49,101 nucleotides of DNA from Terriglobia bacterium (GTDB lineage Bacteria > Acidobacteriota > Vicinamibacteria > Vicinamibacterales > CAVVIG01), in assembly GCA_020073005.1 (NCBI GenBank), contig JAIQFX010000032.1, forward strand, positions 1 through 49,101. The letters are read 5' to 3'. The position numbers and the translations under genes were made by a program. Shown here piece by piece: positions 31,837 to 40,605 of the stretch (its first letter is position 1; every line of letters begins with the position of its first letter). The notes below the pieces were generated by a model. It made no database searches. It was given only the letters and a program-made list of their open reading frames with translations, and was not told the origin of the DNA.

Positions 31837-32753
31837 GCGTGAATCGCCCAGCCACCAGTCACCAGCCACCCGCCATCATCGGGCGGCGCGCGTTCCTTGT
31901 CGCCGGCGTCATCGCCGCCGCGCTGGCGCTGCTCGCGCCGCTGCACGCCGCGGGGCGCGCGTTTGGGTGGAAGGCGACCGGCAAGGGCGGCGTCGTGTAC
32001 CTCGTCGGCTCCATCCACATGCTGTCGAGCGCGATGTATCCGCTCAACGCGTCGCTCGAATCGGCGTACAAGGATTCCGATCTGCTCGTCGAAGAAGTGG
32101 ACCTCGGACTGATGATGGACCCGTCGTCGCAGATGCAGGTGCTGATGCGCGGCATGCTGCCCTCATCGCAGTCGCTCGACAAAGTGCTGACGCCCGCCAC
32201 GTACGCGCTCGTCACCAAGCACCTCGACAGTTCGGCCGCGATGCAGCCGCTCAATCTCATGAAACCATGGATGGTCGCGCTGATCATCGAGGCGCTGGAG
32301 TGGGAGAAAGCCGGTCTCGATCCCGAGCTCGGCCTCGACAAGCACTTCTACGACGAGGCGAAGAACGACAGCAAAGGCGTCCAGGGTCTGGAGACGGCCG
32401 ACGATCAGCTGGCCATCTTCGACACGATGACGATGGATCAGCAGGACCACATGCTGGCGCAGACGATCAAGGACATCGACACCGAGCAGGCGCAGATGGC
32501 GAAGATGATGGACGCGTGGAGGTCGGGCGACGCCCCGGCCGTCGAGCGCGTCGTGCTCTCGGGCCTGAAAGAGGATCCCGCCCTGTATCAGCGGCTGCTC
32601 GTCGGACGCAACAAGAGCTGGATACCGAAGATCGAAGCGCTCTTCGCCCGGCGCGGCCACGCGCTCGTCGTCGTCGGCGCCGCGCACCTGGTCGGCCCCG
32701 ACGGCCTCGTCGCGATGCTCAAGGCGAAGGGCTACGCCGTCGAACAGATGTAG
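31833..32753 (+). CDS. TraB/GumN family protein, exported
   Basis: A 306-residue protein with the TraB/GumN signature: VYLVGSIHML near residue 50, LLVEEVDLG near 85 and the C-terminal HALVVVGAAHLVGPDGLVAML with the conserved GxxH-like motif. The family is thought to be metallopeptidase-like (Tiki-related), but its function in bacteria is mostly unknown. A hydrophobic export segment (GRRAFLVAGVIAAALALLAP) is preceded by a short tail translated from the heptamer repeat (PATSHQPPA). The ATG overlaps the previous stop (ATGA). The stop codon abuts the convergent S9 peptidase stop with no base between. Confidence 0.75.
   Translation: MSVNRPATSHQPPAIIGRRAFLVAGVIAAALALLAPLHAAGRAFGWKATGKGGVVYLVGSIHMLSSAMYPLNASLESAYKDSDLLVEEVDLGLMMDPSSQMQVLMRGMLPSSQSLDKVLTPATYALVTKHLDSSAAMQPLNLMKPWMVALIIEALEWEKAGLDPELGLDKHFYDEAKNDSKGVQGLETADDQLAIFDTMTMDQQDHMLAQTIKDIDTEQAQMAKMMDAWRSGDAPAVERVVLSGLKEDPALYQRLLVGRNKSWIPKIEALFARRGHALVVVGAAHLVGPDGLVAMLKAKGYAVEQM
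31848..31875. repeat. Heptamer tandem array inside the TraB-like gene (CCAGCCA)
   Basis: Four units (CCAGCCA, CCAGTCA, CCAGCCA, CCCGCCA) directly after the start codon. They are translated and are the same unit, complemented, as TGGCTGG at 1949-1985. Confidence 0.8.
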
Positions 32754-34754
32754 TTATTTCGGGAAGTGCTGCTCGTACCACTTGATGCTGCGATCGATGC
32801 TGTCGACGACGTGCGTCGACTCGCGGATGCCGTGTCCCTCGCGCGGATAGCGCACCATCACCGCCTCAGTGCCAACGTCCTTTAGCGCGATATAGAACTG
32901 CTCCGCCTCGGCGATCGGCACGTCGTTGTCGTTTTCGCCGTGCATCAGCATGGTCGGCGTGTGCGCGTTCGCCACGTGACGCAGCGCCGATCGCTGCAGC
33001 AGCGTGTCCATCAGCGTGCCCTGATGCGGATACACGCCCCACTCCATCGCCTCGTACTGGTTGTAGTACGTCATGTAGTTGTAGCTGATGATGTTCGTGA
33101 TCGCCGCGGTCGGAATCGCCGCTTTGAAGATGTTCGTCTGCGTGATGAGCCACGTGGAGAGCTGACCGCCGTAGCTCGTCCCTTCGATGCCGAGGCGATC
33201 GCGATCGATCCACGGATAGCGACGCAGCGCCGCGTTGACGCCGTACAGCACGTCCTGTCCCTCGTTCCCATTCTGATCCGCGAACACGGCGTCCGCGAAC
33301 GCCTGGCTGTAGCCGGTCGAGCCGCGGTAGTTGACCATCAGCGTCGCCCACCCGCGCGCGGCGTACACCTGATTCTTGAAGTTGAACGCGGGCCCCTGCT
33401 GGCCGTGCGGCCCGCCGTGAATGTTCACGATGAGCGGATAGCGCGCGTTCGGATTGAGCCCGATCGGTTTCGTGAGGAACGCCTCGACCTCGAACTTGTT
33501 GTCGTTCGACACGAACGTGAACGGCTCGACGTCGGCGATCCGCTTGCCGCCGAGCACGGACGCGTTCAGGTCGGTCATCTTCCGGCTCGCGACGTACAGC
33601 TCCGCCTGATCCGATGGCGTCGAGAGCGTGTACGCGAGAACCGTCTTCGCCATCGAGTGCGCGCCGACCGATCCGCGCTCGCCGACCAGCGTCTCCGGCT
33701 TGCCGCCCGCGATCGCCATGCGATACAGGTGCACGGCGCCGCGCTCCTGCGCAGTGACGAGCACCGCGCGGCCATCGGGCGTCCATTCGGGTGGGCCCTG
33801 ACGGTTGTCGAGCGCCGTGCCCAGCTCGCGACGGTTCGTGCCGTCCGCGTTCACGACCCACACGTGCGTGTCCTCCATCGTCGTCTCACGATCGGTGAGG
33901 CCGCGCTTCGTCGCCTCGAACGCGATCGATCGGCCGTCGGGCGACCAGCGCGGGCGGTACTCGGCGTTCTCGGTCGCGGTGATCCGGCGAATCGATTTGT
34001 CGCTCAGCTTCAGCGCGAAGATGTCGTAGTTGAAGAACTCGTCATCGTCGGCGGCGAGATTCGTCAGAAACAGGATCTCTTCGCCGTTCGGCGACCAGTC
34101 GATCGAGTGCTCGTAGTGCGTGCCGCTGGTGAGCGGCTCGACGCGGCCCGACGCGACGTCGACGACGAAGATGTGCAGCCGGCGGTTGTCGTTGAAATGC
34201 GTCAGGCCTTCGGCGGCGTCCGGCTTGTAGAGGTAGCGCGTGATCACCATCGGATCGCCGGTCGCGTCGGCTGTCTCAGGTCCCGGCACGGAAGAGACGA
34301 AGGCGATGCGCGTGCTGTCGGGCGACCACGCGATCGTCCTGCCCGACCCCGGCAGCGGCGCGTTGGTGCCGGACATCTCGGCGAGGAATCGCTTCCCCGT
34401 TCCGTCCGGCTTCGCGATGACGAGACCGGACTGTTCGCCGGCGCGGCCGCGATACGCAATCCACTGCGAGTCGGGCGACCACTCGGGGTTGCCGGAGGGC
34501 TCCTTGTCGCCGCCGAAGCGGACGCTCCTGCCGTCGGCGATGGTCATCACCCACAGCTGGCCGTACGGCCGTCGATCGCCGTCGTTGTTGTCGACGGTAT
34601 AGGCGACGCGCGCGCCGTCGGGCGACACCTGCACGCCCGCGACGGATCGCAGCTTCAGCAGATCGCTGCTCTGCAGACCGGGCTGCGCGAACGCAGCGAT
34701 AGCTGTCATCAGTACAAACGCGGAGGCAGAGACGAAGCGGACGCGCGTCAACAT
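32754..34754 (-). CDS. S9 family prolyl oligopeptidase-like peptidase
   Basis: A 666-residue secreted serine peptidase. The signal peptide (MLTRVRFVSASAFVLMTAIAAFAQ) is followed by a WD40-like beta-propeller with repeated SPDGxxIAF blades (about 30-390). A C-terminal alpha/beta-hydrolase domain carries NIHGGPHGQQG, the catalytic Ser in IEGTSYGGQLS near residue 526, Asp in HGENDNDVP near 615 and His in REGHGIRE near 650. The triad is complete, so it should act as a dipeptidyl- or acylaminoacyl-peptidase in the periplasm. ATG 34754 is chosen because it gives the signal peptide and has AGGAG eight bases upstream. It lies two bases downstream of the RsmE gene. Confidence 0.9.
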   Translation of the reverse strand: MLTRVRFVSASAFVLMTAIAAFAQPGLQSSDLLKLRSVAGVQVSPDGARVAYTVDNNDGDRRPYGQLWVMTIADGRSVRFGGDKEPSGNPEWSPDSQWIAYRGRAGEQSGLVIAKPDGTGKRFLAEMSGTNAPLPGSGRTIAWSPDSTRIAFVSSVPGPETADATGDPMVITRYLYKPDAAEGLTHFNDNRRLHIFVVDVASGRVEPLTSGTHYEHSIDWSPNGEEILFLTNLAADDDEFFNYDIFALKLSDKSIRRITATENAEYRPRWSPDGRSIAFEATKRGLTDRETTMEDTHVWVVNADGTNRRELGTALDNRQGPPEWTPDGRAVLVTAQERGAVHLYRMAIAGGKPETLVGERGSVGAHSMAKTVLAYTLSTPSDQAELYVASRKMTDLNASVLGGKRIADVEPFTFVSNDNKFEVEAFLTKPIGLNPNARYPLIVNIHGGPHGQQGPAFNFKNQVYAARGWATLMVNYRGSTGYSQAFADAVFADQNGNEGQDVLYGVNAALRRYPWIDRDRLGIEGTSYGGQLSTWLITQTNIFKAAIPTAAITNIISYNYMTYYNQYEAMEWGVYPHQGTLMDTLLQRSALRHVANAHTPTMLMHGENDNDVPIAEAEQFYIALKDVGTEAVMVRYPREGHGIRESTHVVDSIDRSIKWYEQHFPK

Positions 34755-34756
34755 GG

Positions 34757-35500
34757 TCAGGTCTCCTGTGTTCTTATCGCTTCGTTTACCAGCGTGAGCA
34801 GCGCCACGCACGCCGTGTCGGTCCTCAGAGTGCGCGGGCCAATGCCGACACAGTGAAAGCCGTGCGCCTCGAGCAGGCGCCGTTCGACATCAGTCCATCC
34901 GCCTTCCGGTCCAATCGCGAGCAGCACGCGTCGATCCTTCACATCAGCGGACAGCGCGCCGACGGGTTTTGTCGCTGACGGGTCGGCGACCAGTCGAATG
35001 CCGCGCGCGAAGAGACCATCCAGCGTGTCTTCGACGAGCACCTTGAACTGCCTGTGGATGGACACCGCCGGCACGCGCGTGTCGCGCGCCTGCTGCAGGC
35101 CTTCGATCAGCAGCGGGCGGTAGCACTCTGGCGTCACGACGTGCGTGTCGAAGTAGTTGCGCTCGACTCGCTCCGCCTTCGTCAGGATGATCTGTCCGAC
35201 GCCGAGCGCGGCGAGCTGCGCCCAGAGGCGGCGCAGCACCTTCGGTCGAGGCAACGCGAGCAGCAGATCCACTGGGGGCAGAGGCGGCAGGCTCGCTTCG
35301 AACGCGCAACGCACAACGATCGTCGCGCCGGCGATCGACTCGACCGTGCCCGTGCCGAGCGGACCATCGAGCAGACCGATGCGAACGGTCTGTCCGACAG
35401 AGGCGCCGAGCACATCGCGCAGATGAGACGCGCGGGCGCCCGAAAGACTGACGTCGCCGGCCGCCCCGAGTTCGCCGGGTTCGAGAAGGATCAGATTCAC
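34757..35500 (-). CDS. rsmE: 16S rRNA m3U1498 methyltransferase RsmE
   Basis: A 247-residue SPOUT methyltransferase. The N-terminal PUA-like part has GARASHLRDVLGASVGQTVRIG. The SPOUT part has LLLALPRPKVLRRLWAQLAALGV-type helices, AERVERNYFDTH, EGLQQARDTRVP, the knot region LAIGPEGGWTDVE near residue 190 and ILRTDTA-like GPRTLRTDTACV. RsmE methylates N3 of U1498 in 16S rRNA. The start is GTG at 35500, as a longer reading runs into the M48 peptidase gene. It lies ten bases after the M48 gene and two bases before the S9 gene, so the three form one directon. Confidence 0.92.
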   Translation of the reverse strand: MNLILLEPGELGAAGDVSLSGARASHLRDVLGASVGQTVRIGLLDGPLGTGTVESIAGATIVVRCAFEASLPPLPPVDLLLALPRPKVLRRLWAQLAALGVGQIILTKAERVERNYFDTHVVTPECYRPLLIEGLQQARDTRVPAVSIHRQFKVLVEDTLDGLFARGIRLVADPSATKPVGALSADVKDRRVLLAIGPEGGWTDVERRLLEAHGFHCVGIGPRTLRTDTACVALLTLVNEAIRTQET

Positions 35501-35510
35501 CCGGCGAGAT

Positions 35511-36818
35511 TCATTTCTTGAAGCGGTCGCCGTAGACGAGCGGCTGGCCGCTGCGCCAGGGATGATAGTCGTTGGCGAAGTCGATGCGCTCGCCAAGCGG
35601 CGGATGGCTCTCGCGCCAGAGCGTGTAGAACAGGCCCGGCCGCGGCACGCCGAGGACGTCGGTCTGCAGCTTGACGAACGCCGTCGCCGCGCTGTGGTTC
35701 GATTGCGTGATCTCGAGCCCGAACCGATCGGCCTCGTGCTCCACGTGCCGCGTGAACGCATTCTCGACCGGTGCGGTCACGAACGAGAAGACGCCCGTCA
35801 GAGCGAACAGCAGCGGCAGCGACGCGATGTCGCTCAGCGCGGAGAAGCCGAAGCGCGCGCTGTACCGCGCGAGCACGGCGCCCGCGGTTCTGTAGGCCAC
35901 GTAGAACGACAACATGATCATGAACGACGACAGCGCGACCAGTTGCCAGGTGTGCCCGAGCGCGTAGTGCCCCATTTCGTGTCCCATCACGAAGAGGAGC
36001 TCGCGCTCGTTCATCCGCGCGATGATCGTGTCCCACAGCACGATACGCTTCGTACCGAGCAGGCCGGCGACGTAGGCGTTGATCGTTTTCGTGTCGACGC
36101 TCTTGTTGACCTCGAAGACGCGGCTGCCCTCGATGCCGGCGCGATCGGCGAGCGCGAGAATGCGCGTCTCGAGCGCCTTGTCCTGCATCGGCTCGAACGT
36201 GTTGAAGAGCGGCGCGATCCAGATCGGCGCGATGAGGTTGCCGGCGACGATGAACGGAATCAGCGCGACCGCTGAGTACAGCCACCACCGCGTGGGGCTC
36301 TTCCGCAACAGCAGGTACGGCACCCAGATCACCAGCGGTCCGACGATGCACGCGACGCCGAGCGACGTCAGCGTGTCGGTCACCCATTTCCTCAGCGTCT
36401 GGTTCGACAGCCCGTAGGCGTGCTCGCGCACGAACTCGACGTAGTACGCGCGCGGCAGATCGACGACGCTCGTGAGGATCGTGAACAGGATGAAGTAAAT
36501 CGCGAGCGTGAAGAACCACTTGCGGCCGATGCGCTGCGACCAGTCGCGCAGCCGCGCCGAGAAGCCGGTCGCGAGCAGGACAATCAGGATCAGGAACGAC
36601 CACGCCTGATCGATCGCCCACAGGATGTTGCCGCTCGCATGATACTGCAGCGCCTTCTCGGTCGGCGGCGGGACGTCCACAGGCTGCGTCTCGTCGACGG
36701 TCGCCGACACCGTCGCGGCGGCCCTCGCATCCGACGGGGCGACCTGGGGCGCGTGCGCGCTCGCCGACACGACGAGTGCCGTCCACACGGCGACGATGAC
36801 GACGCTGCGCTTCAGCAT
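35511..36818 (-). CDS. M48 family metallopeptidase, CAAX protease/Ste24-like
   Basis: A 435-residue integral-membrane peptidase. The signal or first membrane segment is at 1-20, and further spans lie near 65-85, 100-120, 150-170 and 185-205. The zinc motif HEMGH lies near residue 280, membrane spans follow, and HEADRFGLE near 370 provides the third ligand. This order matches Ste24/HtpX-type M48A peptidases, which cleave membrane proteins. ATG 36818 is preferred over an upstream TTG. Immediately upstream of the start is the octamer repeat that separates it from the rhodanese gene. Confidence 0.88.
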   Translation of the reverse strand: MLKRSVVIVAVWTALVVSASAHAPQVAPSDARAAATVSATVDETQPVDVPPPTEKALQYHASGNILWAIDQAWSFLILIVLLATGFSARLRDWSQRIGRKWFFTLAIYFILFTILTSVVDLPRAYYVEFVREHAYGLSNQTLRKWVTDTLTSLGVACIVGPLVIWVPYLLLRKSPTRWWLYSAVALIPFIVAGNLIAPIWIAPLFNTFEPMQDKALETRILALADRAGIEGSRVFEVNKSVDTKTINAYVAGLLGTKRIVLWDTIIARMNERELLFVMGHEMGHYALGHTWQLVALSSFMIMLSFYVAYRTAGAVLARYSARFGFSALSDIASLPLLFALTGVFSFVTAPVENAFTRHVEHEADRFGLEITQSNHSAATAFVKLQTDVLGVPRPGLFYTLWRESHPPLGERIDFANDYHPWRSGQPLVYGDRFKK

Positions 36819-36822
36819 CACG

Positions 36823-36886
36823 CCCAATCACCCAATCACTCAATCACCCAATCACCCAATTACCCAATCACCCAATTACCCAATTA
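36823..36886. repeat. Octamer tandem array, consensus CCCAATCA
   Basis: Eight units of CCCAATCA, CCCAATTA or CTCAATCA with no spacer. The TAA stop of the rhodanese gene (complement of 36884-36886) is formed by the last unit, and the array fills the gap to the M48 start. Its A+T content is far above the surroundings. It is the only array here with an 8-base period. Confidence 0.95.
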
Positions 36887-37726
36887 TTTTCTCTCGATCG
36901 GCAGGTCATCCCGGTTCCCCCACTCTTCCCACGCGCCGTAGTAGTTGCGCAGCTTGTCGTAGCCGACGAGGTGCAGCGCAAACAGATCCACCGAGGCGCG
37001 CATCCCGACCTGGCAGTACGCGATCACTTCCTGCGACGGCAGAATTCCGCGATCCTCGTAGAGCTTCCTGATTTCGTCCGCGGACTTGAACGTCTTTGCC
37101 TGGGGATCGAGCAGATCCTCCCAGTACACCGGGGTGGACGACTTGATGAAGCCGCCGCGCTTGATGTTGCGCAGATCCGTGCCGTCGATTTCGTTACGCG
37201 TGCGCGCGTCGACGATCCGGATGCCGGGCTTGCCGATCGCGGCGACGACGTCGCTCGCCGTGGCGAGCCATTTCGGCTGCGGCTTCGCCGTGAACTGTCC
37301 CGCCGGCGGCGAAGGCGTCTCCTTCGACGTGGGGCGATGCTCGGCGCTCCACTTGAGCCAGCCGCCGTTCATCAGCGCCACGTTCGGGTGGCCGAAGTAG
37401 TTGAGGATCCACCACAGCCGCGCCCCGTAGATCCCGCCGCGCTCGTCGTACACGACGACGCGCGTCGCGTTCGAGATGCCGAGCCGCGCCATCATCGCGT
37501 CGAACGCCGCGGGCGTCGGCAGGAACGTCGGCGGCGCCTTGGCATCGCGAATCGCGACGGGCGACAAGGCGACCGCGCCAGGGACGTGACCGTCGGCAAA
37601 TCCGCTCTGGCGCATGTCCACGACGCGGACGTTGACGTCGGCCGCGTGCGCGGCGACCCAATCGGTATCGACGAGCTGCTCGGGATGGGCGTAGGTCATG
37701 GCCAGCAGGGCGACGACAGCAATCAT
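36884..37726 (-). CDS. Rhodanese-type sulfurtransferase (two domains), exported
   Basis: A 280-residue tandem-rhodanese protein. The first, inactive domain has VVDMRQSGFADGHVPGA and VVVYDERGGIYGARLWWIL. The second has IVDARTRNEIDG and the active-site Cys in AYCQVGMRAS near residue 236. Thiosulfate and 3-mercaptopyruvate sulfurtransferases share this plan, transferring sulfur from a donor to cyanide or a thiol. The first residues (MIAVVALLAMTYA) could be a short signal peptide. TAAACT lies six bases upstream of the ATG. The TAA stop is embedded in the octamer repeat. Confidence 0.88.
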   Translation of the reverse strand: MIAVVALLAMTYAHPEQLVDTDWVAAHAADVNVRVVDMRQSGFADGHVPGAVALSPVAIRDAKAPPTFLPTPAAFDAMMARLGISNATRVVVYDERGGIYGARLWWILNYFGHPNVALMNGGWLKWSAEHRPTSKETPSPPAGQFTAKPQPKWLATASDVVAAIGKPGIRIVDARTRNEIDGTDLRNIKRGGFIKSSTPVYWEDLLDPQAKTFKSADEIRKLYEDRGILPSQEVIAYCQVGMRASVDLFALHLVGYDKLRNYYGAWEEWGNRDDLPIERK

Positions 37727-37732
37727 GCGCGA

Positions 37733-37738
37733 AGTTTA
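37733..37738 (-). promoter_or_regulatory. Candidate -10 hexamer for the rhodanese gene
   Basis: TAAACT on the minus strand lies six bases before the ATG at 37726, in the 52-base divergent gap. Confidence 0.3.
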
Positions 37739-37761
37739 ACCCACGCCGTCGCGTTTCCCGA

Positions 37762-37767
37762 TACAGT
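37762..37767 (+). promoter_or_regulatory. Candidate -10 hexamer for the FAD oxidoreductase gene
   Basis: TACAGT lies 11 bases before the ATG at 37779, in the same divergent gap. Confidence 0.3.
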
Positions 37768-37778
37768 GTGAGGTCTTC

Positions 37779-39140
37779 ATGCCTTCACTGTCTGGCGCCT
37801 CGGTCCTCGTCGCCGGCGCCGGCCTCGCCGGCCTCGCCGCCGCGCGCGACCTCAGCGCGATGGGCGCGGCCGTGACCGTCGTGGACGCGCGCGATCGCGT
37901 CGGCGGGCGCGTGTGGACCGTCCGCGACGGCTTCGCGCAGGGCCAGTACGCCGAAGGCGGCGGCGACATGATCGACGAAGCGCAGCGGGAGATCCGGACG
38001 CTGGCCGGCGAGCTCGGCCTGAAGCTGACGCGCATGCTGCGCGGCGGCTTCGGCTACGTGCGGCTGGACGCGGCGGGCCGGCCGCGCATCGTGCAGCGCA
38101 CCGCCCTGCGCGGGTGGACGCGGCTCGCCGAGGCGCTCGACGCGTTCATCCATCCGTACCGGCTCGCGGAGCAGCGCTGGGACTCGCCGATCGTGACGGC
38201 CATCGCGCGGCGATCCGTCGCGTCGTGGCTCGACGAGGTGAACGCCGACGCCGAGCTGCGCGCGACCGCGACGGGCCTGCGCGGATTCTTTCTGGCCGAC
38301 CCGGACGAGCTCTCGCTGCTGGCGCTGGTCGATCAGTTCGCGGCGACCGACGCGTGGGGCGCGCTGTACCACATCGACGGCGGCAACGATCGAATCACCG
38401 CGGCGCTGGCGGCGCCGCTCGGCGACCGGCTGCACCTGAGCACGGAGGTCGTCGCGGTCTCGCACCGCGGCCGCACCGTCCGCGTCGCTGTGAAGAATGG
38501 CAAGAACGGCCGCGCGCAGTCCGCCCTGACGTGCGACTACGTCCTCTTCGCGCTGCCGGCGACCACGCTCCGGCGGATTCCAATCGAGCCGTCGTTGCCG
38601 TCGCAGCACCACGACGCGATCGTGCGGCTCAAGTACGGGCGCGCGACGCGCACGCTGCTGCAGTTCTCCCGCCGCTTCTGGCGCGCGGCAGGCCGGCCCA
38701 CGGCGTTCGGCTCGCCGCTGCCCTTCGGCGCGGTGTGGGACGGCAACGAGGGCCAGCGCGGCAAGGCCGGCATTCTGAGCCTGCTGGCCGGCGGCGGCGC
38801 GAGCGAAGCGACGCAGACGCTGGTCGCGAAGGACGGTCCGCGCGGGCTGGTGCAGTCGCTCGAGTGGCTCGGATCGCGCGGCGCCGATCTGATCGGATCG
38901 AAGCAAATCGTCTGGGAACAGGATCCGTTCGCGCGCGGCGGCTACGCGTTCTTCGATCCGTCCTACGAGCCCGCGCTGCGCGCGTGGCTCCCGCGGCCGT
39001 TCGGACGGCTGTTCTTCGCCGGCGAGCACACGAGCATCCGATGGCAGGGATATATGAACGGGGCCGTCGAAAGCGGACGAAGAGCCGCTGCCGAGATCGC
39101 GGCTGTTCATAGTCGGGAGTCAGGAGTCGGGAGTCAGTAG
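37779..39140 (+). CDS. FAD-dependent amine oxidase-like flavoprotein
   Basis: A 453-residue flavin amine oxidase-type protein. The dinucleotide-binding motif is VLVAGAGLAGLAAARDL at about 9-25, followed by VVDARDRVGGRVWTV, the GGR-V motif of monoamine oxidases. The C-terminal FAD contact is LFFAGEHTS near residue 412 with GYMNGAVESGRRAA. The substrate is not evident; family members oxidise polyamines, aromatic amines, phytoene or protoporphyrinogen. The last residues (after IAAVHS) and the TAG stop are encoded by the heptamer array, so the natural C-terminus may have been altered by repeat expansion. Confidence 0.82.
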   Translation: MPSLSGASVLVAGAGLAGLAAARDLSAMGAAVTVVDARDRVGGRVWTVRDGFAQGQYAEGGGDMIDEAQREIRTLAGELGLKLTRMLRGGFGYVRLDAAGRPRIVQRTALRGWTRLAEALDAFIHPYRLAEQRWDSPIVTAIARRSVASWLDEVNADAELRATATGLRGFFLADPDELSLLALVDQFAATDAWGALYHIDGGNDRITAALAAPLGDRLHLSTEVVAVSHRGRTVRVAVKNGKNGRAQSALTCDYVLFALPATTLRRIPIEPSLPSQHHDAIVRLKYGRATRTLLQFSRRFWRAAGRPTAFGSPLPFGAVWDGNEGQRGKAGILSLLAGGGASEATQTLVAKDGPRGLVQSLEWLGSRGADLIGSKQIVWEQDPFARGGYAFFDPSYEPALRAWLPRPFGRLFFAGEHTSIRWQGYMNGAVESGRRAAAEIAAVHSRESGVGSQ

Positions 39141-39174
39141 TCGAGAGTCGAGAGTCGACTACCGACTACCGACT
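39112..39174. repeat. Heptamer tandem array, GTCGRGA grading into ACCGACT
   Basis: Nine 7-base units: GTCGGGA, GTCAGGA, GTCGGGA, GTCAGTA, GTCGAGA (twice), GTCGACT, ACCGACT (twice). It bridges two convergent genes, supplies the TAG stop of the flavoprotein gene (39138-39140) and overlaps the TAG stop of the EamA gene (39173-39175). Confidence 0.92.
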
Positions 39175-40024
39175 ATTCCCCGGTTCGCAGAGTCCCGACA
39201 CCGATCAGCACGAGCACACAGCCCGCCCATTGCAGCGGCGACAACCGTTCCGCGAACAGCATCCGTCCCCAGATCACGGCGAAGACTGGCTGTCCCAGCA
39301 GCATGATCGACGTCTCGATCGCCGGCAGCTTCGGCATCGCTCTCGCGATCAGCAGCCATCCGACCACCTGGCTCACCAGCGCCAGCAGCGCGAGCCACGC
39401 GTGGGCGGCGACGCTCGGCGTCCACGTGAAGTGCGCGTCGAGCGGAATGCAGACCAGCGCGCCGGCGAGCATGCCGATCGTCGCGCCGAGCAGCGGGCCC
39501 GACGGCGGCGCGTGCGACTGCGTCGCCGCGCGAAACACCAGGATGTACGCCGCGTAGCAGAGCCCCGCGACGACGCCCAGCGCGACGCCCGCCACCGGAT
39601 TCGATCCGTACGCATCGTCGCGCGCCAGCCCGGACGCGAGCACGACGCCGGCGACGACGAAGACGATCGTCCCGTAGCGCCGGAGCGACGGGCGCTCGCC
39701 GTGAAACAGCCAGGCCGCGATCGCGACGAACACCACCTGCACGTTCGGAATCACCGTGCCGAGGCCGGCGCCGACCAGCCCGATCGATTCGTGCCAGACG
39801 TTGAGGTCCGCGGCCAGCACGAGACCGCTCGCGAGCGCCACCAGCCGATCCCGCCTCACGCGGTGATCGTCGGCACGCTGCATGAACCACACGATCGCCA
39901 GCGGCGGGATCGCGTACGCCGCGCGGAAGAACGTGACGGTGACAGGTGAGACGGCCGCGAGCCGGACGAAGACGGCAGAGAACGAAATGAGGAGGACGCC
40001 GGAGAGCGCGAGGAGATGCAGCAC
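39173..40024 (-). CDS. EamA/DMT family transporter
   Basis: A 283-residue integral-membrane protein with about ten hydrophobic segments in two EamA repeats (first near LLISFSAVFVRLAAVSPVTVTFFRAAYAIP, second near GALVCIPLDAHFTW and beyond). It would export a small metabolite or amino acid. GTG 40024 is preferred: TACAAT lies eight bases upstream, and a longer reading to 40120 would only add residues translated from the heptamer array (KDQRPTTNDQRPTTN). It is convergent with the flavoprotein gene, meeting it inside a repeat array. Confidence 0.85.
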   Translation of the reverse strand: MLHLLALSGVLLISFSAVFVRLAAVSPVTVTFFRAAYAIPPLAIVWFMQRADDHRVRRDRLVALASGLVLAADLNVWHESIGLVGAGLGTVIPNVQVVFVAIAAWLFHGERPSLRRYGTIVFVVAGVVLASGLARDDAYGSNPVAGVALGVVAGLCYAAYILVFRAATQSHAPPSGPLLGATIGMLAGALVCIPLDAHFTWTPSVAAHAWLALLALVSQVVGWLLIARAMPKLPAIETSIMLLGQPVFAVIWGRMLFAERLSPLQWAGCVLVLIGVGTLRTGE

Positions 40025-40032
40025 GGAAGGTG

Positions 40033-40038
40033 ATTGTA
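40033..40038 (-). promoter_or_regulatory. Candidate -10 hexamer for the EamA gene
   Basis: TACAAT on the minus strand lies eight bases before GTG 40024 and touches the heptamer array, so array length would set the spacing to any -35 or activator site. Confidence 0.35.
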
Positions 40039-40119
40039 GTCGTTGGTCGTTGGTCGTTGGTCGTTGGTCGTTGGTCGTTGGTCGTTGGTCCTTAGTCACC
40101 AGCCACCAGCCACCAGCCA
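40037..40119. repeat. Composite heptamer tandem array (GGTCGTT and CCAGCCA units), inverted copy of 1949-2043
   Basis: Nearly twelve 7-base units: TAGTCGT, six TGGTCGT, TGGTCCT, TAGTCAC, two CAGCCAC and a partial one. Read on the minus strand it is TGGCTGG units followed by AACGACC units, the same composite order as at 1949-2043. It lies between two divergent starts. Confidence 0.95.
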
Positions 40120-40125
40120 TAGATG

Positions 40126-40131
40126 TACACT
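40126..40131 (+). promoter_or_regulatory. Candidate -10 hexamer for the CoA-binding protein gene
   Basis: TACACT lies six bases before ATG 40138, just after the heptamer array. This favours ATG 40138 over ATG 40123. Confidence 0.35.
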
Positions 40132-40137
40132 CACTTC

Positions 40138-40605
40138 ATGGCGCACGCGAACCCATCCGATCAGGATCTGACGCAACTTCTCGCCGATGCGACGACGATC
40201 GCCGTCGTCGGCGCGTCGTCGAATCCGGAGAAGTCGTCCTACGGCATCATGCGCAAGCTGCAGAGCGTCGGCTACCACGTGATTCCCGTGAACCCGCGCG
40301 AGACCGAGGTGCTCGGCGAGCGCGCATACGCGTCGCTCCGCGAGATTCCCGGGCGCGTCGACATCGTCGACGTCTTCAGGCGGGCCGAGGACACGCCCCC
40401 GATCGCGGACGAAGCCGTCGCCATCGGCGCGAAAGCGCTGTGGCTGCAGAGCGGAATCTCGAACGAAGACGCGGCGGCGCGCGCGGCGAAAGGCGGGCTG
40501 ACGGTGGTGATGGACGCGTGCATCGGCACGATGCACGGTCTGTTGCGGGTGCCCGCGAAGACGAGCGTTACGTCATCGCCTGAATTTCCTTTTCCAGCCG
40601 CGTGA
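40138..40605 (+). CDS. CoA-binding domain protein (YccU-like)
   Basis: A 155-residue small Rossmann-fold CoA-binding protein: TTIAVVGASSNPEKSSYGIMRKLQ near residue 18, VIPVNPRETEVLGE, VDIVDVFRRAED, LWLQSGISNEDAA and VMDACIG at the end. The family binds CoA and its physiological role is poorly known. ATG 40138 is preferred because of the -10-like hexamer upstream; ATG 40123 would add five residues. The 3' end overlaps the convergent PepF gene by 38 bases. Confidence 0.85.
   Translation: MAHANPSDQDLTQLLADATTIAVVGASSNPEKSSYGIMRKLQSVGYHVIPVNPRETEVLGERAYASLREIPGRVDIVDVFRRAEDTPPIADEAVAIGAKALWLQSGISNEDAAARAAKGGLTVVMDACIGTMHGLLRVPAKTSVTSSPEFPFPAA

Noticed and set aside
40025-40120. Extended N-terminus of the EamA protein through the heptamer array
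   Set aside because: The added residues are a pure translation of the repeat. The family's first helix starts right after GTG 40024, and a -10-like hexamer lies upstream of that start.
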